From NCBI GenBank assembly GCA_913055735.1, contig CAJXKD010000002.1, positions 62,001 through 126,000 of the forward strand: a stretch of 64,000 nucleotides of DNA, in the 5' to 3' direction. The DNA comes from an uncultured Rhodospirillales bacterium (lineage in GTDB: Bacteria; Pseudomonadota; Alphaproteobacteria; Rhodospirillales; UBA2165). The notes under the pieces are model-generated. The model was not told where the DNA came from and did no database searches. It saw only the letters and a list, made by a program, of their open reading frames with translations. Position numbers and translations under genes: made by a program. This document shows, one piece after another, positions 25,631 to 33,504 of the stretch (the stretch's first letter is position 1; every line of letters begins with the position of its first letter).

Positions 25631-26001
25631 AGCGTGTCATGGACGTGAAACAATCTTCTCAAAACGTTTTGGAATTCGGTGGGCGATCGGTTCAATTGGA
25701 TAAACCCGTGGTGCAGTATCTTATTGTCGACGATAAGGTCATCGTCTTGCTCAATTCTGACGAATACGACAAGGGCGACATGTTGGTGGGGCGCAACGTT
25801 CTTGCCTATGATCTCGAAGGCAACCAACTGTGGCGGGTTCCCGACCACGGTCTGCGCCGCCCCGCAAATCCCAAGGTTCCTGACGCTTATTTTGGAATCT
25901 ACCTCGATGAGAAGGGAAAGCTTTGGGGAGAGACGCCCGGCGTGGATATCGAGATCGACCCGAAGACGGGTAAGCTACTAAAGCGCAAACGCGGGTACTA
26001 G
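25627..26001 (+). CDS. putative immunity protein 2 (paralogue of 25145)
   Basis: 124-aa paralogue of the preceding immunity-like protein, preceded by a decayed toxin tip in the arrangement typical of orphan immunity genes in polymorphic toxin loci. It shares DMLVGRN, DLEGNQLWRVPDHGLRRP and FGIYLDEKGKLWG with copy 1, while the N-terminal 48 residues differ strongly. It may protect against a variant toxin carried by related phages or bacteria. The frame is intact, which suggests selection after its toxin partner decayed. Confidence 0.65.
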   Translation: MKRVMDVKQSSQNVLEFGGRSVQLDKPVVQYLIVDDKVIVLLNSDEYDKGDMLVGRNVLAYDLEGNQLWRVPDHGLRRPANPKVPDAYFGIYLDEKGKLWGETPGVDIEIDPKTGKLLKRKRGY

Positions 26002-26066
26002 CCCGCGGCAACCCCATAAAAATTCCGTAGACACGCCGCCGGCGGAGCCTGGTCCGCGCGCGGCCG

Positions 26067-26120
26067 CGGCGCCGGATGGGCCGCAGAGGCCAGGCCTTTC
26101 CCGTGGCCGGTCCGGCGCCG
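26067..26120. repeat. GC-rich inverted repeat before the 57-aa gene
   Basis: CGGCGCCGGA (26067-26076) and TCCGGCGCCG (26111-26120) are perfect 10-bp arms around a GC-rich interior with further GGCC pairing. There is no following T-run. It lies in the 146-bp gap between the second immunity gene and the next virion gene, so it closes the toxin/immunity module on its right side. It is possibly an mRNA processing or stabilising structure. Confidence 0.5.
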
Positions 26121-26147
26121 CCCCTGAACATCAATAAGGACACGATA

Positions 26148-26321
26148 ATGAACGATCCGGCCCACAAGGGCGAGACGGACGGCGATGAGGCGCGCCTCGA
26201 GCGCTATATGGCGGAACGCACTCGCGCGCAGGCGCTGAAGATCCAGGCCTCCATGGAGGCACGGCGGAACCCCGGCGCGCCGGAGCGTTGCGAGGGTGCG
26301 TACAAGGTGATGGACCGATGA
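26148..26321 (+). CDS. small hypothetical phage protein
   Basis: 57-aa charged protein (MNDPAHKGETDGDEARLERYMAERTRAQALKIQ...), predicted helical, no recognised family. Start ATG 26148 has AAGGA seven bases upstream; an earlier in-frame ATG at 26076 lies within the GC-rich repeat and has no such site. Its stop overlaps the next start (ATGA), so it is translated together with the Bbp19-like gene. Confidence 0.6.
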   Translation: MNDPAHKGETDGDEARLERYMAERTRAQALKIQASMEARRNPGAPERCEGAYKVMDR

Positions 26322-26677
26322 GCGTCATTGATCGCATGAAAACATGGCTCAGCGGCGGGGCGAAAATCGGACGTCCCGATCCCGAGGTGCTGTTCGCCGA
26401 TCTCGGCCGGGCGCATACGGGCACGGGCTACGGTGATCTCGAACGTTATCAGGATTTCCGGGCGGTGTTTCTGTCCGATAAGCGGGGCAAGCGGGTGCTC
26501 TATGAAATCCTCACCTGGGCGCGGCTGTTCCAGCCCGCCTATGTGCCGGGGGACGCCTATGCCACGCACTACCGCGACGGCGAGCGCAATATCGGGCTCA
26601 AGATCCTGGCGGTGATCAACGCAGAACCCGCCGAGGCGGCGGAAGCGGCGGAAACCGAGGACCCAACAGAGGAGTAA
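26318..26677 (+). CDS. Bbp19-like phage protein
   Basis: 119-aa protein with the core YQDFRAVFLSDKRGKRVLYEILTWARLFQPAYVPGDAYATHYRDGERNIGLKILAVI. This matches the 'F-tp-GrrvL--L--f--... gD-~-t~fReGrRdvglrIl' pattern of Bbp19-type proteins found between portal and capsid genes in many podoviruses. The role in the virion is not known. Start at 26318 is set by the ATGA overlap with the preceding gene. It ends 3 bp before the scaffold gene. Confidence 0.75.
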   Translation: MSVIDRMKTWLSGGAKIGRPDPEVLFADLGRAHTGTGYGDLERYQDFRAVFLSDKRGKRVLYEILTWARLFQPAYVPGDAYATHYRDGERNIGLKILAVINAEPAEAAEAAETEDPTEE

Positions 26678-26680
26678 GAC

Positions 26681-27541
26681 ATGGATCCGAACGACACGGG
26701 CAATCCCTCCTTCGAGACATATGGCGGGGGCGCCGATAGCGACGCGGCGTCCTGGCGCACAGAGGTCGGTGCCGACTATCAACGGGTCGCCGAGAAATTC
26801 ACCTCGCCCGCCGACGTCGTGAAATCCTACGCCGAGCTGGAGCGCAAGCTGGGCCGCTCAGTGGAAATTCCGGACGCGCACGCCTCGGACGAAGAGCGCG
26901 CGGCGTTCCATAAGCGCCTGGGCGTGCCCGAGAGTGCCGACGGCTACGACCTTGCTGTTCCGGATGTGGGACGGGACGGGGATGCAGACGCGCGGCTGGC
27001 GCGGTATTCGCACCTCGCCCACGAGATCGGTCTGACGCCGCAGCAGGCGCAGGCGGCCGTCGATTGGTACTACCAGGAAATCGCCGCGGCGACCGAAGCG
27101 CAGGCCGGACAGCACGCGCGCGACGCGGAGACGGCGGCGGACACGACCGCCGATCTGGAAGCGGACCTGCGCAAGGAGTGGGGATCGGATTACGACAGGA
27201 ACATGGAATACGGGCGGCGGGCGCTGACCACCTTTGGGGATGCCGAGACGGTCGACAAGCTGGAGCGGATCGTCGGCGACAAGCAGGTGGTGCGCATGCT
27301 GGCCCGCATCGGGCGGCGCATGGGCGAAGCCGGCGATACGGGCGGCGGCGAGACGCTGTCTGACGGGCGGCGCAACGGTCATTCCCAAGGACTGGCCCAA
27401 GAATTGGATGCGCTGATGAACCGGCGGGACTATTGGTCCAACGAGAGCGTTCAACGGCGGGTCCGCGAGATCAACGCTCAACTTCACGGCAGCGAGCCGG
27501 TCACCGGCACGACGCCGAACAGTGTTTTCAGGTCCGGCTGA
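26681..27541 (+). CDS. capsid scaffolding protein
   Basis: 286 aa, acidic and helical, with the scaffold-type signature EKFTSPADVVKSYAELERKLGRSVEIP near residues 46-72, followed by a VPESADGYDL segment and a coiled-coil-prone region. The position immediately before the major capsid gene is classical. It would direct prohead assembly with the portal and then leave the head. The size fits T7 gp9-like scaffolds. The 227 bp to the capsid gene hold no further gene. Confidence 0.85.
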   Translation: MDPNDTGNPSFETYGGGADSDAASWRTEVGADYQRVAEKFTSPADVVKSYAELERKLGRSVEIPDAHASDEERAAFHKRLGVPESADGYDLAVPDVGRDGDADARLARYSHLAHEIGLTPQQAQAAVDWYYQEIAAATEAQAGQHARDAETAADTTADLEADLRKEWGSDYDRNMEYGRRALTTFGDAETVDKLERIVGDKQVVRMLARIGRRMGEAGDTGGGETLSDGRRNGHSQGLAQELDALMNRRDYWSNESVQRRVREINAQLHGSEPVTGTTPNSVFRSG

Positions 27542-27768
27542 CACATATTCCAGCGGGCTGAAAAACCGCATCCCCGGGGGAACCTCGCATTTGCGGCCCC
27601 GGTGGATGCGGCATTCACCACCAACCTCTCTTCGATGGCCCTTGCGATGCCAATTTACGGTTCCGGCTAACCGGGGAAACCGAACAACGCATTGTAATGG
27701 ACAACCACCGGCGCGGTTGAGCGCCGCGCGCGGGCGCGGCATCCCGTCAACCACATCGGGGATACGAT

Positions 27769-28599
27769 ATGCCTACTCCGACTGTCGACCTCAGTTTCGT
27801 CAAACAGTACGAACGCGAGGTCCATCAAGCCTACCAGCTGCGCGGTTCCAAACTGCGGAATACCGTGCGGCACCGGAACAACGTCAAGGGTTCTTCGACG
27901 ACGTTCCAAAAGATCGGCACCGGCACCGCGACGACGAAAGCCCGTCACGGCACCGTGGCGCCGATGAACCTCGACCACTCTCCGGTCGAGTGCACCCTGT
28001 CCGACTGGTACGCCGGCGACTGGGTGGACAAGCTCGACGACATCAAGAACGCGCACGACGAGCGGCGCGTCATCGTCGAGGCGGGCGCCTGGGCGCTCGG
28101 CCGCAAAACGGACGAGCTCATCATTACGGCGCTCGACGGCACCTCGAACAGCATCGCCGCGGGTGGTGCCGGCCTGACCAAGACCAAGGTCTATCAGGCC
28201 TACGAAACCCTCGGCGACAACAACGTGTTCGAGGCGGGCCGCATGTATGCGGCCATCGGTTATGAGCAGTGGACCGAACTACTCGATCTGCCGGAGTTCG
28301 CTTCGTCGGATTACGTCGGGATGGACGATCTGCCGTTCAAACTGCCGATGGGCGCCGAGGTGAAGCGCTGGATGGGCACCGTTTGGATGACCCATTCGGG
28401 GCTGCCCAAATCCGGTTCCGACCGCAAGGTGTTCTGGTATCACGAGGACGCCGTGGGCCATGCCTGCGGGGCCGACGTGACGTCGGATATCACCTGGCAT
28501 GGCGACCGGGCGTCGTGGTTCGTCAACAACATGATGAGCCAGGGCGCGAGCCTGATCGACGGCAATGGCGTCGTCGAAATCATCTGCCAAGAATCCTAA
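27769..28599 (+). CDS. major capsid protein
   Basis: 276 aa, HK97-fold capsid subunit of the type often annotated Phage_capsid_2. Recognisable stretches are FVKQYEREVHQAYQLRGSKLRNTVR at the start, WVDKLDDIKNAHDERRVIVEAGAWALGRKTDELI in the centre (the spine-helix region) and WFVNNMMSQGASLIDGNGVVEI at the end. The position after the scaffold gene agrees. There is no fused protease and none in the neighbourhood, as in T7-like phages where the capsid is not cleaved. Confidence 0.88.
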   Translation: MPTPTVDLSFVKQYEREVHQAYQLRGSKLRNTVRHRNNVKGSSTTFQKIGTGTATTKARHGTVAPMNLDHSPVECTLSDWYAGDWVDKLDDIKNAHDERRVIVEAGAWALGRKTDELIITALDGTSNSIAAGGAGLTKTKVYQAYETLGDNNVFEAGRMYAAIGYEQWTELLDLPEFASSDYVGMDDLPFKLPMGAEVKRWMGTVWMTHSGLPKSGSDRKVFWYHEDAVGHACGADVTSDITWHGDRASWFVNNMMSQGASLIDGNGVVEIICQES

Positions 28600-28612
28600 G
28601 GAGGGCTGACCG

Positions 28613-28876
28613 ATGGCTTATGCAAGCTCCGGACTGGCCCGGATTGGCGGCGCGAATGGTTTCGGCCTGTGGCACTACAAAACCACGGACGCCCTTGCGA
28701 CCGTCAATACCTCCGGGTATTTCAACGATGCCGCCGCCATGGTGAATGTCGGCGACATCATCATCTCCTACGACACCGCGACGCCGACGGTGACGCTCAT
28801 GGTGGTTCTGTCCAACGACGGTTCCACGGTGGATGTTTCCGACGGGACGGCCGTGTCGGTAGCCGACGCCGACTAA
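28613..28876 (+). CDS. small phage structural protein next to capsid
   Basis: 87 aa, beta-rich: ANGFGLWHYKTTDALATVNTSGYFNDAAAMVNVGDIIISYDT ... DVSDGTAVSVADAD. Proteins with this 'LW-Y-T-D-~-~V-~-GYF-da-~-l-~GD-I' pattern commonly follow the capsid gene and may decorate the head or act at the neck; the exact function is unknown. AGGAGG precedes the ATG. The following gene seems distantly related in its core (DPLTQVAADGYFAGAARLVRRGDLILVY). Confidence 0.75.
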   Translation: MAYASSGLARIGGANGFGLWHYKTTDALATVNTSGYFNDAAAMVNVGDIIISYDTATPTVTLMVVLSNDGSTVDVSDGTAVSVADAD

Positions 28877-28900
28877 CCCTCGGCTATTGGGATAAAGGAT

Positions 28901-28936
28901 GGGGCGGTTCGGAAAAGGACCGCCCCGTTTCTTTTT
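28901..28936 (+). terminator. intrinsic terminator after capsid genes
   Basis: GGGGCGGT (28901-28908), 10-nt loop, ACCGCCCC (28919-28926), then GTTTCTTTTT. It lies between the small capsid-adjacent gene and the next one. It would let the capsid region be transcribed at a higher level than the tail genes, as T7 does with its terminator after gene 10. Confidence 0.85.
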
Positions 28937-28973
28937 ACACACAAAACCTGTTCGACCGGGAAAGGACCGACGC

Positions 28974-29345
28974 ATGCCGTTCTCCTCGCAATCCCTGACG
29001 CCGTTGAGCCAAGTGACGCGATCGTTTTCGATCTTCGCCTACGAGACCGAAGATCCGCTGACGCAGGTTGCCGCCGACGGCTATTTCGCGGGCGCGGCGC
29101 GGCTGGTGCGGCGCGGCGATTTGATCCTCGTCTATGCCGGGCTCGCCGATCAGCCGGCCATCGGCCTGTTCGTGGTGACGGCGGTGGACGAGACGCGACC
29201 AGGGGTGTGGCTCGCCGATTTTGGTGGGCTCGACATCGTCGAGGCGGGTCTCCGGACCTTCAGGCTGGTGCCGTCGGCGGAGATGCCGGCCGCCGAAACG
29301 CGAAAACCAGCGCGTTCCAGGAAACGCACGACTAAGGAGGGCTAA
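28974..29345 (+). CDS. hypothetical phage structural protein
   Basis: 123 aa. The core TQVAADGYFAGAARLVRRGDLILVYAGLAD resembles the preceding 87-aa protein; a basic tail KPARSRKRTTKEG follows. Probably a virion component from ancient duplication of its neighbour. Start ATG 28974 has AAAGGA upstream; the longer frame from 28899 would begin inside the terminator stem. Confidence 0.65.
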   Translation: MPFSSQSLTPLSQVTRSFSIFAYETEDPLTQVAADGYFAGAARLVRRGDLILVYAGLADQPAIGLFVVTAVDETRPGVWLADFGGLDIVEAGLRTFRLVPSAEMPAAETRKPARSRKRTTKEG

Positions 29346-29348
29346 TCC

Positions 29349-29921
29349 ATGGCATCGGTTGTCGGTATCTGCAATTCCGCGCTCGTCAAACTTGGCGCAA
29401 CGCGGATCATCTCGCTCACTGAGGGGTCAAAGAACGCCAATTTGTGCGACGAGCAGTATGAAAAAGTGCGCGACGACCTATTGCGGTCGCACGCCTGGAA
29501 TTTCGCCATTGCGCGGCGCAAGCTCGCGCGTCTCGCCGACGCGCCGACCTTTGGGTTCGATTACGTTTTTCAATTGCCGACGGACTTTCTCCGGGTCGTG
29601 TCCGTGCATGACGATGAGAGTGCGACGGGTGGCATTGCCTACAAGATCGAAGGCAGGACGTTGCTGTCCAACGCGACAGATATTTATCTCCGTTATATCC
29701 GGCAAGTGACGGACCCCAACGATATGGATGCGTTGTTCCGTGAAACGTTGGCCTGGGCGGTCGCGTCGGACCTCGCCATTCCCATTACCCAGTCGTCAAC
29801 GACACGTGAACAGATGCGGGACGGCCTTGATGATCATCTGTCTAAGGCAAAAAGCATCGATGCCATCGAGGATTTCCCCGAGACCGAACCGGATCCTGCG
29901 TGGGTTTCGGAGCGATTTTAG
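29349..29921 (+). CDS. tail tubular protein A, T7 gp11-like
   Basis: 190 aa. The pattern ICNSALVKLGATRIISLTEGSKNANLCDEQYEKVRDDLLRSHAWNFA near the N-terminus, then FDYVFQLPTDFLRVV, is diagnostic for gp11-type adaptor proteins of short-tailed phages. It binds below the portal and links it to the nozzle protein encoded directly downstream. GGAGGG precedes the ATG. Confidence 0.9.
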   Translation: MASVVGICNSALVKLGATRIISLTEGSKNANLCDEQYEKVRDDLLRSHAWNFAIARRKLARLADAPTFGFDYVFQLPTDFLRVVSVHDDESATGGIAYKIEGRTLLSNATDIYLRYIRQVTDPNDMDALFRETLAWAVASDLAIPITQSSTTREQMRDGLDDHLSKAKSIDAIEDFPETEPDPAWVSERF

Positions 29922-32576
29922 ATGCCCAAGATCACACCGCTTCAGCCGAGCTTTAACGCTGGCGAGTTCAGTCCGCGCATGGCGGCGCGCACGGATTTCA
30001 ATAAATACCCGCTGGCCTGCGCCAAGCTCCAAAACATGCTGCCCCTGCCGCAAGGGGGGGCGATACGGCGGTCGGGCACGCGCTATGTTGCGACCGTCAA
30101 GGATTCGACCGAGAAAGGCCGGTTGCTACCTTTCGAGTTCTCCGAAGAACAGGCCTATATCCTGGAAGCCGGCGAGAAATATTTCCGGTTCTTCAAGGAC
30201 CGCGGCCAGATCGTCGTCGATGACACGGATGCGGCGATCACGAACGGATCCTTCGACAGTGACCTTAGCGGGTGGACGGCCTCTAGCGTCAGCCATTCGA
30301 CCGATAAGGCGGAGTTTTCATCAAGCGGTGAACTGATCCAACAAATTGACATCGCCGATGGCAACAAAACCAAGGAACACGTGATTAAGTTCCGCATCCT
30401 TGGAATCGCGGGCGCCAAGCTGAAATTCCGGGTGGGAACGACTTCTGGTGGGGGAGAGATCCAATCGGATGTCGAGTTCGGAGTGGGGTTTCATTGCTTC
30501 CCGTTCACACCCGGCGTCGCCACATTTTATGTCCGATTCAGCCAATCGTCCGGCACGCCTTCGTTGGATGATGTCGGTTTTTTAGACGATACACCCGTCG
30601 AGATCGATACGCCCTATGTGGAGGAAAATCTGCCGACGCTCAACTTCGCGCAATCGGCGGATGTCCTTTATCTGTGTCACGAAAACCACCCCGTCCACAA
30701 GCTGGAGCGGTCCGGCCACTCCGCTTGGTCTCTCACCGAAGTGGAATTCGACGACGGTCCGTATCTACGCGAGAACTCAACCGGAACGACGCTGACACCG
30801 AGTTCAAACAGCGGCGCCATCACAATCAATGCGTCCTCCACGACCGGCATCAATGAGGGGCAGGGGTTCCTAGGCACCGATGTCGGCAGGTTGATCCGCT
30901 ACAAGAAGTCGGCAAACTGGGGAACTGCAGTGATTACCGCCGTCAATACGACGACGCAGGTTGCCGCCAATGTTCTCCACAATTTCGAGTCTTCGCCAAC
31001 TGCGCAAACGACTTGGCGGTTAGGTGCCTGGAGCGGAACGACGGGGTATCCGGGCGTTGTTTTCTTCTTCGAACAGCGGCTCGGTTTTGCGGGGTCCTCA
31101 AACCAGCCACAGACATTTTGGCTCAGTCAGTCGGCTGATTTCGAGAACATGACTCCGGACAACCGGGACGACACGAACGATGGCTCGGTAGAAGACGACG
31201 ATGCCATCGATTACACCATCTCGGCCGATCAGGTGAATGTCATCCGCTGGATGCTTGCCTATCAGGGCAATCTGCTGATCGGTACGGCAGGGGGTGAGTG
31301 GACCGTTAAGTCCAACGGACCGGTTCTGACTCCCACCGATATCGACGTGAAGCGGCAAACGGCCTACGGCTCGGCTCGGGTAGACCCGGCGCTGATGCGT
31401 GGCCGCTTGGTCTATTTGCAGAAAGCGCGCCGCAAAGTTCTCGAACTTGCCTATGACATCGAGCTGGACGGTATCCAATCGCTCGATATGACGCTGCTTG
31501 CGGATCACGTGACCAAGGGTGGTCTCGAAACAATGGTATATCAGCAAGAGCTGAACTCGACGTTGTGGTGCGTCCGGTCCGATGGGGTGATGCCGACATT
31601 TACCTATCAGCCCGATCAGAACGTCATCGGCTGGGGCCGGCAGATCCTAGGCGGTTCGTATCAAGCAGGAAACGCCGTTGCCGAATCGGTCGCGGTTATT
31701 CCCGGCGTTAATCGGGATGAAGCTTGGATTATCTGCAAACGGACAGTCAACGGAGCCACCACGCGTTTCGTCGAATTCTTTGAAGCCGAATTCGAAACCG
31801 GAGACGATCAGTCGGACGCCTTCTTTGTGGACGGCGGACTGTCGCTCGACGATCCGATCGAAATTTCCGGCGCGACCCAGGCAAGTCCGGTGGTCGTCAC
31901 CGCTATCGCTCATGGATTAGCCAACGATGACGAAATTCGGATTGATGACGTTATGGGTATGGCAGAACTGAACGGCAAATCTTTCACCGTCAAAAACGTT
32001 ACCACCAACGATTTCGAGCTATTTAGCGTCGATGATACGCCGGTGGCGGTCGACGGAACCGGTTATTCAAACTTCGTTTCCGGCGGCTGCGTTCGAAAGA
32101 AGGTATCGACCATCAGTGGCCTGAACCATCTGGAGGGAGAGACCGTTAAAGTATTGACCGACGGGGCCGTGCACGCCGACAAGGTGGTAACCGGTGGCGG
32201 CATTACCTTGGATGAACCCGCAGCACGCGTGCATGTGGGGCTCGGCTATACTCATGCCTTCGAAAGCCTGAAATGGGAAGGAGGATCCCCGCAGGGTACG
32301 GCGCAGGGACAGACGAAACGGATCGACGGCGTCACCTTGATGCTCGCAGAGTCACTCAACGCGAAAATTGGGCCGACGCCACAAAACCTTCAGACGGTTC
32401 CATTTCGCGATGTCGCAGATGCTATGAATGCGGCAGTCCCCTTGTTCTCCGGCGAGAAATTTGCCGAGTTCGACAGCGACTATGCCACCGACACTCGGGT
32501 GTGCATTCAGGGCGACGATCCGGTGCCGTTTACGCTTCTGGCGCTGAGCCCCCGCATCAAGGTCAATCCAAGGTGA
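29922..32576 (+). CDS. tail nozzle protein, T7 gp12 (tail tubular B)-like
   Basis: 884-aa nozzle protein. The N-terminus LQPSFNAGEFSPRMAARTDFNKYPLACAKLQNMLPLPQGGAIRRSGTRYV is the standard opening of this family. Further on FFEQRLGFAGSSNQPQTFWLSQSADFENM is equally typical. It forms the distal tail tube. The start abuts the preceding stop with no gap. The end overlaps the gp13-like gene by GTGA. Residues about 100-225 form an inserted beta-rich domain. Confidence 0.9.
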   Translation: MPKITPLQPSFNAGEFSPRMAARTDFNKYPLACAKLQNMLPLPQGGAIRRSGTRYVATVKDSTEKGRLLPFEFSEEQAYILEAGEKYFRFFKDRGQIVVDDTDAAITNGSFDSDLSGWTASSVSHSTDKAEFSSSGELIQQIDIADGNKTKEHVIKFRILGIAGAKLKFRVGTTSGGGEIQSDVEFGVGFHCFPFTPGVATFYVRFSQSSGTPSLDDVGFLDDTPVEIDTPYVEENLPTLNFAQSADVLYLCHENHPVHKLERSGHSAWSLTEVEFDDGPYLRENSTGTTLTPSSNSGAITINASSTTGINEGQGFLGTDVGRLIRYKKSANWGTAVITAVNTTTQVAANVLHNFESSPTAQTTWRLGAWSGTTGYPGVVFFFEQRLGFAGSSNQPQTFWLSQSADFENMTPDNRDDTNDGSVEDDDAIDYTISADQVNVIRWMLAYQGNLLIGTAGGEWTVKSNGPVLTPTDIDVKRQTAYGSARVDPALMRGRLVYLQKARRKVLELAYDIELDGIQSLDMTLLADHVTKGGLETMVYQQELNSTLWCVRSDGVMPTFTYQPDQNVIGWGRQILGGSYQAGNAVAESVAVIPGVNRDEAWIICKRTVNGATTRFVEFFEAEFETGDDQSDAFFVDGGLSLDDPIEISGATQASPVVVTAIAHGLANDDEIRIDDVMGMAELNGKSFTVKNVTTNDFELFSVDDTPVAVDGTGYSNFVSGGCVRKKVSTISGLNHLEGETVKVLTDGAVHADKVVTGGGITLDEPAARVHVGLGYTHAFESLKWEGGSPQGTAQGQTKRIDGVTLMLAESLNAKIGPTPQNLQTVPFRDVADAMNAAVPLFSGEKFAEFDSDYATDTRVCIQGDDPVPFTLLALSPRIKVNPR

Positions 32577-33007
32577 CCTCGGCCAGGTTGATCCCATTCA
32601 AGCGTGACCACATTAGGCAGATATCCCTGGGAGGCCTCGAAAGAAGATCTCTGGGATATCTCGATCCGTCGAGCATGGTTCCGGGTACGGCATTCAGCTT
32701 GTATGACGGAGAAATTCTCGGTTGCGGCGGCATCATCGAGCTTTCGGATGATGACGCGACGGTCTGGATGATTCTTTCCGATGCGTTGCGCGCGCGTCCG
32801 TTCTTGTTGCACCGGACCGCCGTCAAGACGTGGCGGCTCATTCTGAGATCGTCTTGCCATCGGAGATTTTACGCGACTGCCGTCGCAGACCACCTCGAGG
32901 GGCACAGATGGTTACAGCGGCTCGGTTTCGCAAAGGACGCCGAAGCACCCATCCTCCGGAGCCCTTCGAATGAAGCCCTAGTGAGGTATAAATATGAGCG
33001 GAACTGA
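32573..33007 (+). CDS. GNAT-like phage protein, T7 gp13-like
   Basis: 144-aa protein with an acetyltransferase-like core: MVPGTAFSLYDGEILGCGGIIELSDDDATVWMILSD and, later, HRWLQRLGFAKDAE. This matches T7 gp13-type proteins, which are needed for virion assembly and are related to N-acetyltransferases; catalytic activity is not implied. A GTG start at 32573 in a GTGA overlap with the nozzle gene is chosen; the open frame upstream is only shadow. Shares 14 bp with the next gene. Confidence 0.75.
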   Translation: MTSARLIPFKRDHIRQISLGGLERRSLGYLDPSSMVPGTAFSLYDGEILGCGGIIELSDDDATVWMILSDALRARPFLLHRTAVKTWRLILRSSCHRRFYATAVADHLEGHRWLQRLGFAKDAEAPILRSPSNEALVRYKYERN

Positions 33008-33446
33008 ACCATTTCTCATTGCCGCAGCAACCGCTGTTAGCGCGGCGGGTGCAATTTCCAGCGGGAAAGCGGCATCGGCACAGGCGAAATATCAGGCGGC
33101 TGTCGCAGCCCAGCAAGCAGAGTATCAGCGGAAGCTGGCTGCAAGCCAGGAGCGGCAAGCCCGCCAGCAGCACAGCGCGGCGCTTGGCCGGCAACGTGCC
33201 TTGTTTGCCGCGCGCGGTGCGGATCTGACATCGGGCTCGCCGCTGTTAAGCCAGATCGATACGGCGGCCGACGCGGAACTCGAGGCCCGGATGATCCGTT
33301 CCCGGGGGGATGCATCGGCCAACGATTCCCTCAACAAGGCGAACTTATACCGAATGCAGGGACGAGCCGCGAAGAGCCAAAGCTACTACAGCGCGGGAAC
33401 CACGCTTCTTACCGGAGCGGCGAAAGTCGCACCTTTCATAAAGTGA
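32994..33446 (+). CDS. internal virion protein, T7 gp14-like
   Basis: 150 aa. The N-terminus is hydrophobic and Ala/Gly-rich (FLIAAATAVSAAGAISSGKAASAQA), followed by a long Gln/Ala-rich helix and GRQRALFAARGADLTSGSPLLSQID, the usual make-up of gp14-type proteins ejected into the outer membrane during infection. In T7 it is followed by gp15 and gp16, which are absent here; a tail-fibre cassette follows instead. Confidence 0.8.
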   Translation: MSGTEPFLIAAATAVSAAGAISSGKAASAQAKYQAAVAAQQAEYQRKLAASQERQARQQHSAALGRQRALFAARGADLTSGSPLLSQIDTAADAELEARMIRSRGDASANDSLNKANLYRMQGRAAKSQSYYSAGTTLLTGAAKVAPFIK

Positions 33447-33504
33447 AGTCTATCTGTGTCGGAGCAGAAGGACGGTTACGCCAACCCAAATCCAAGGTTA
33501 TTTC

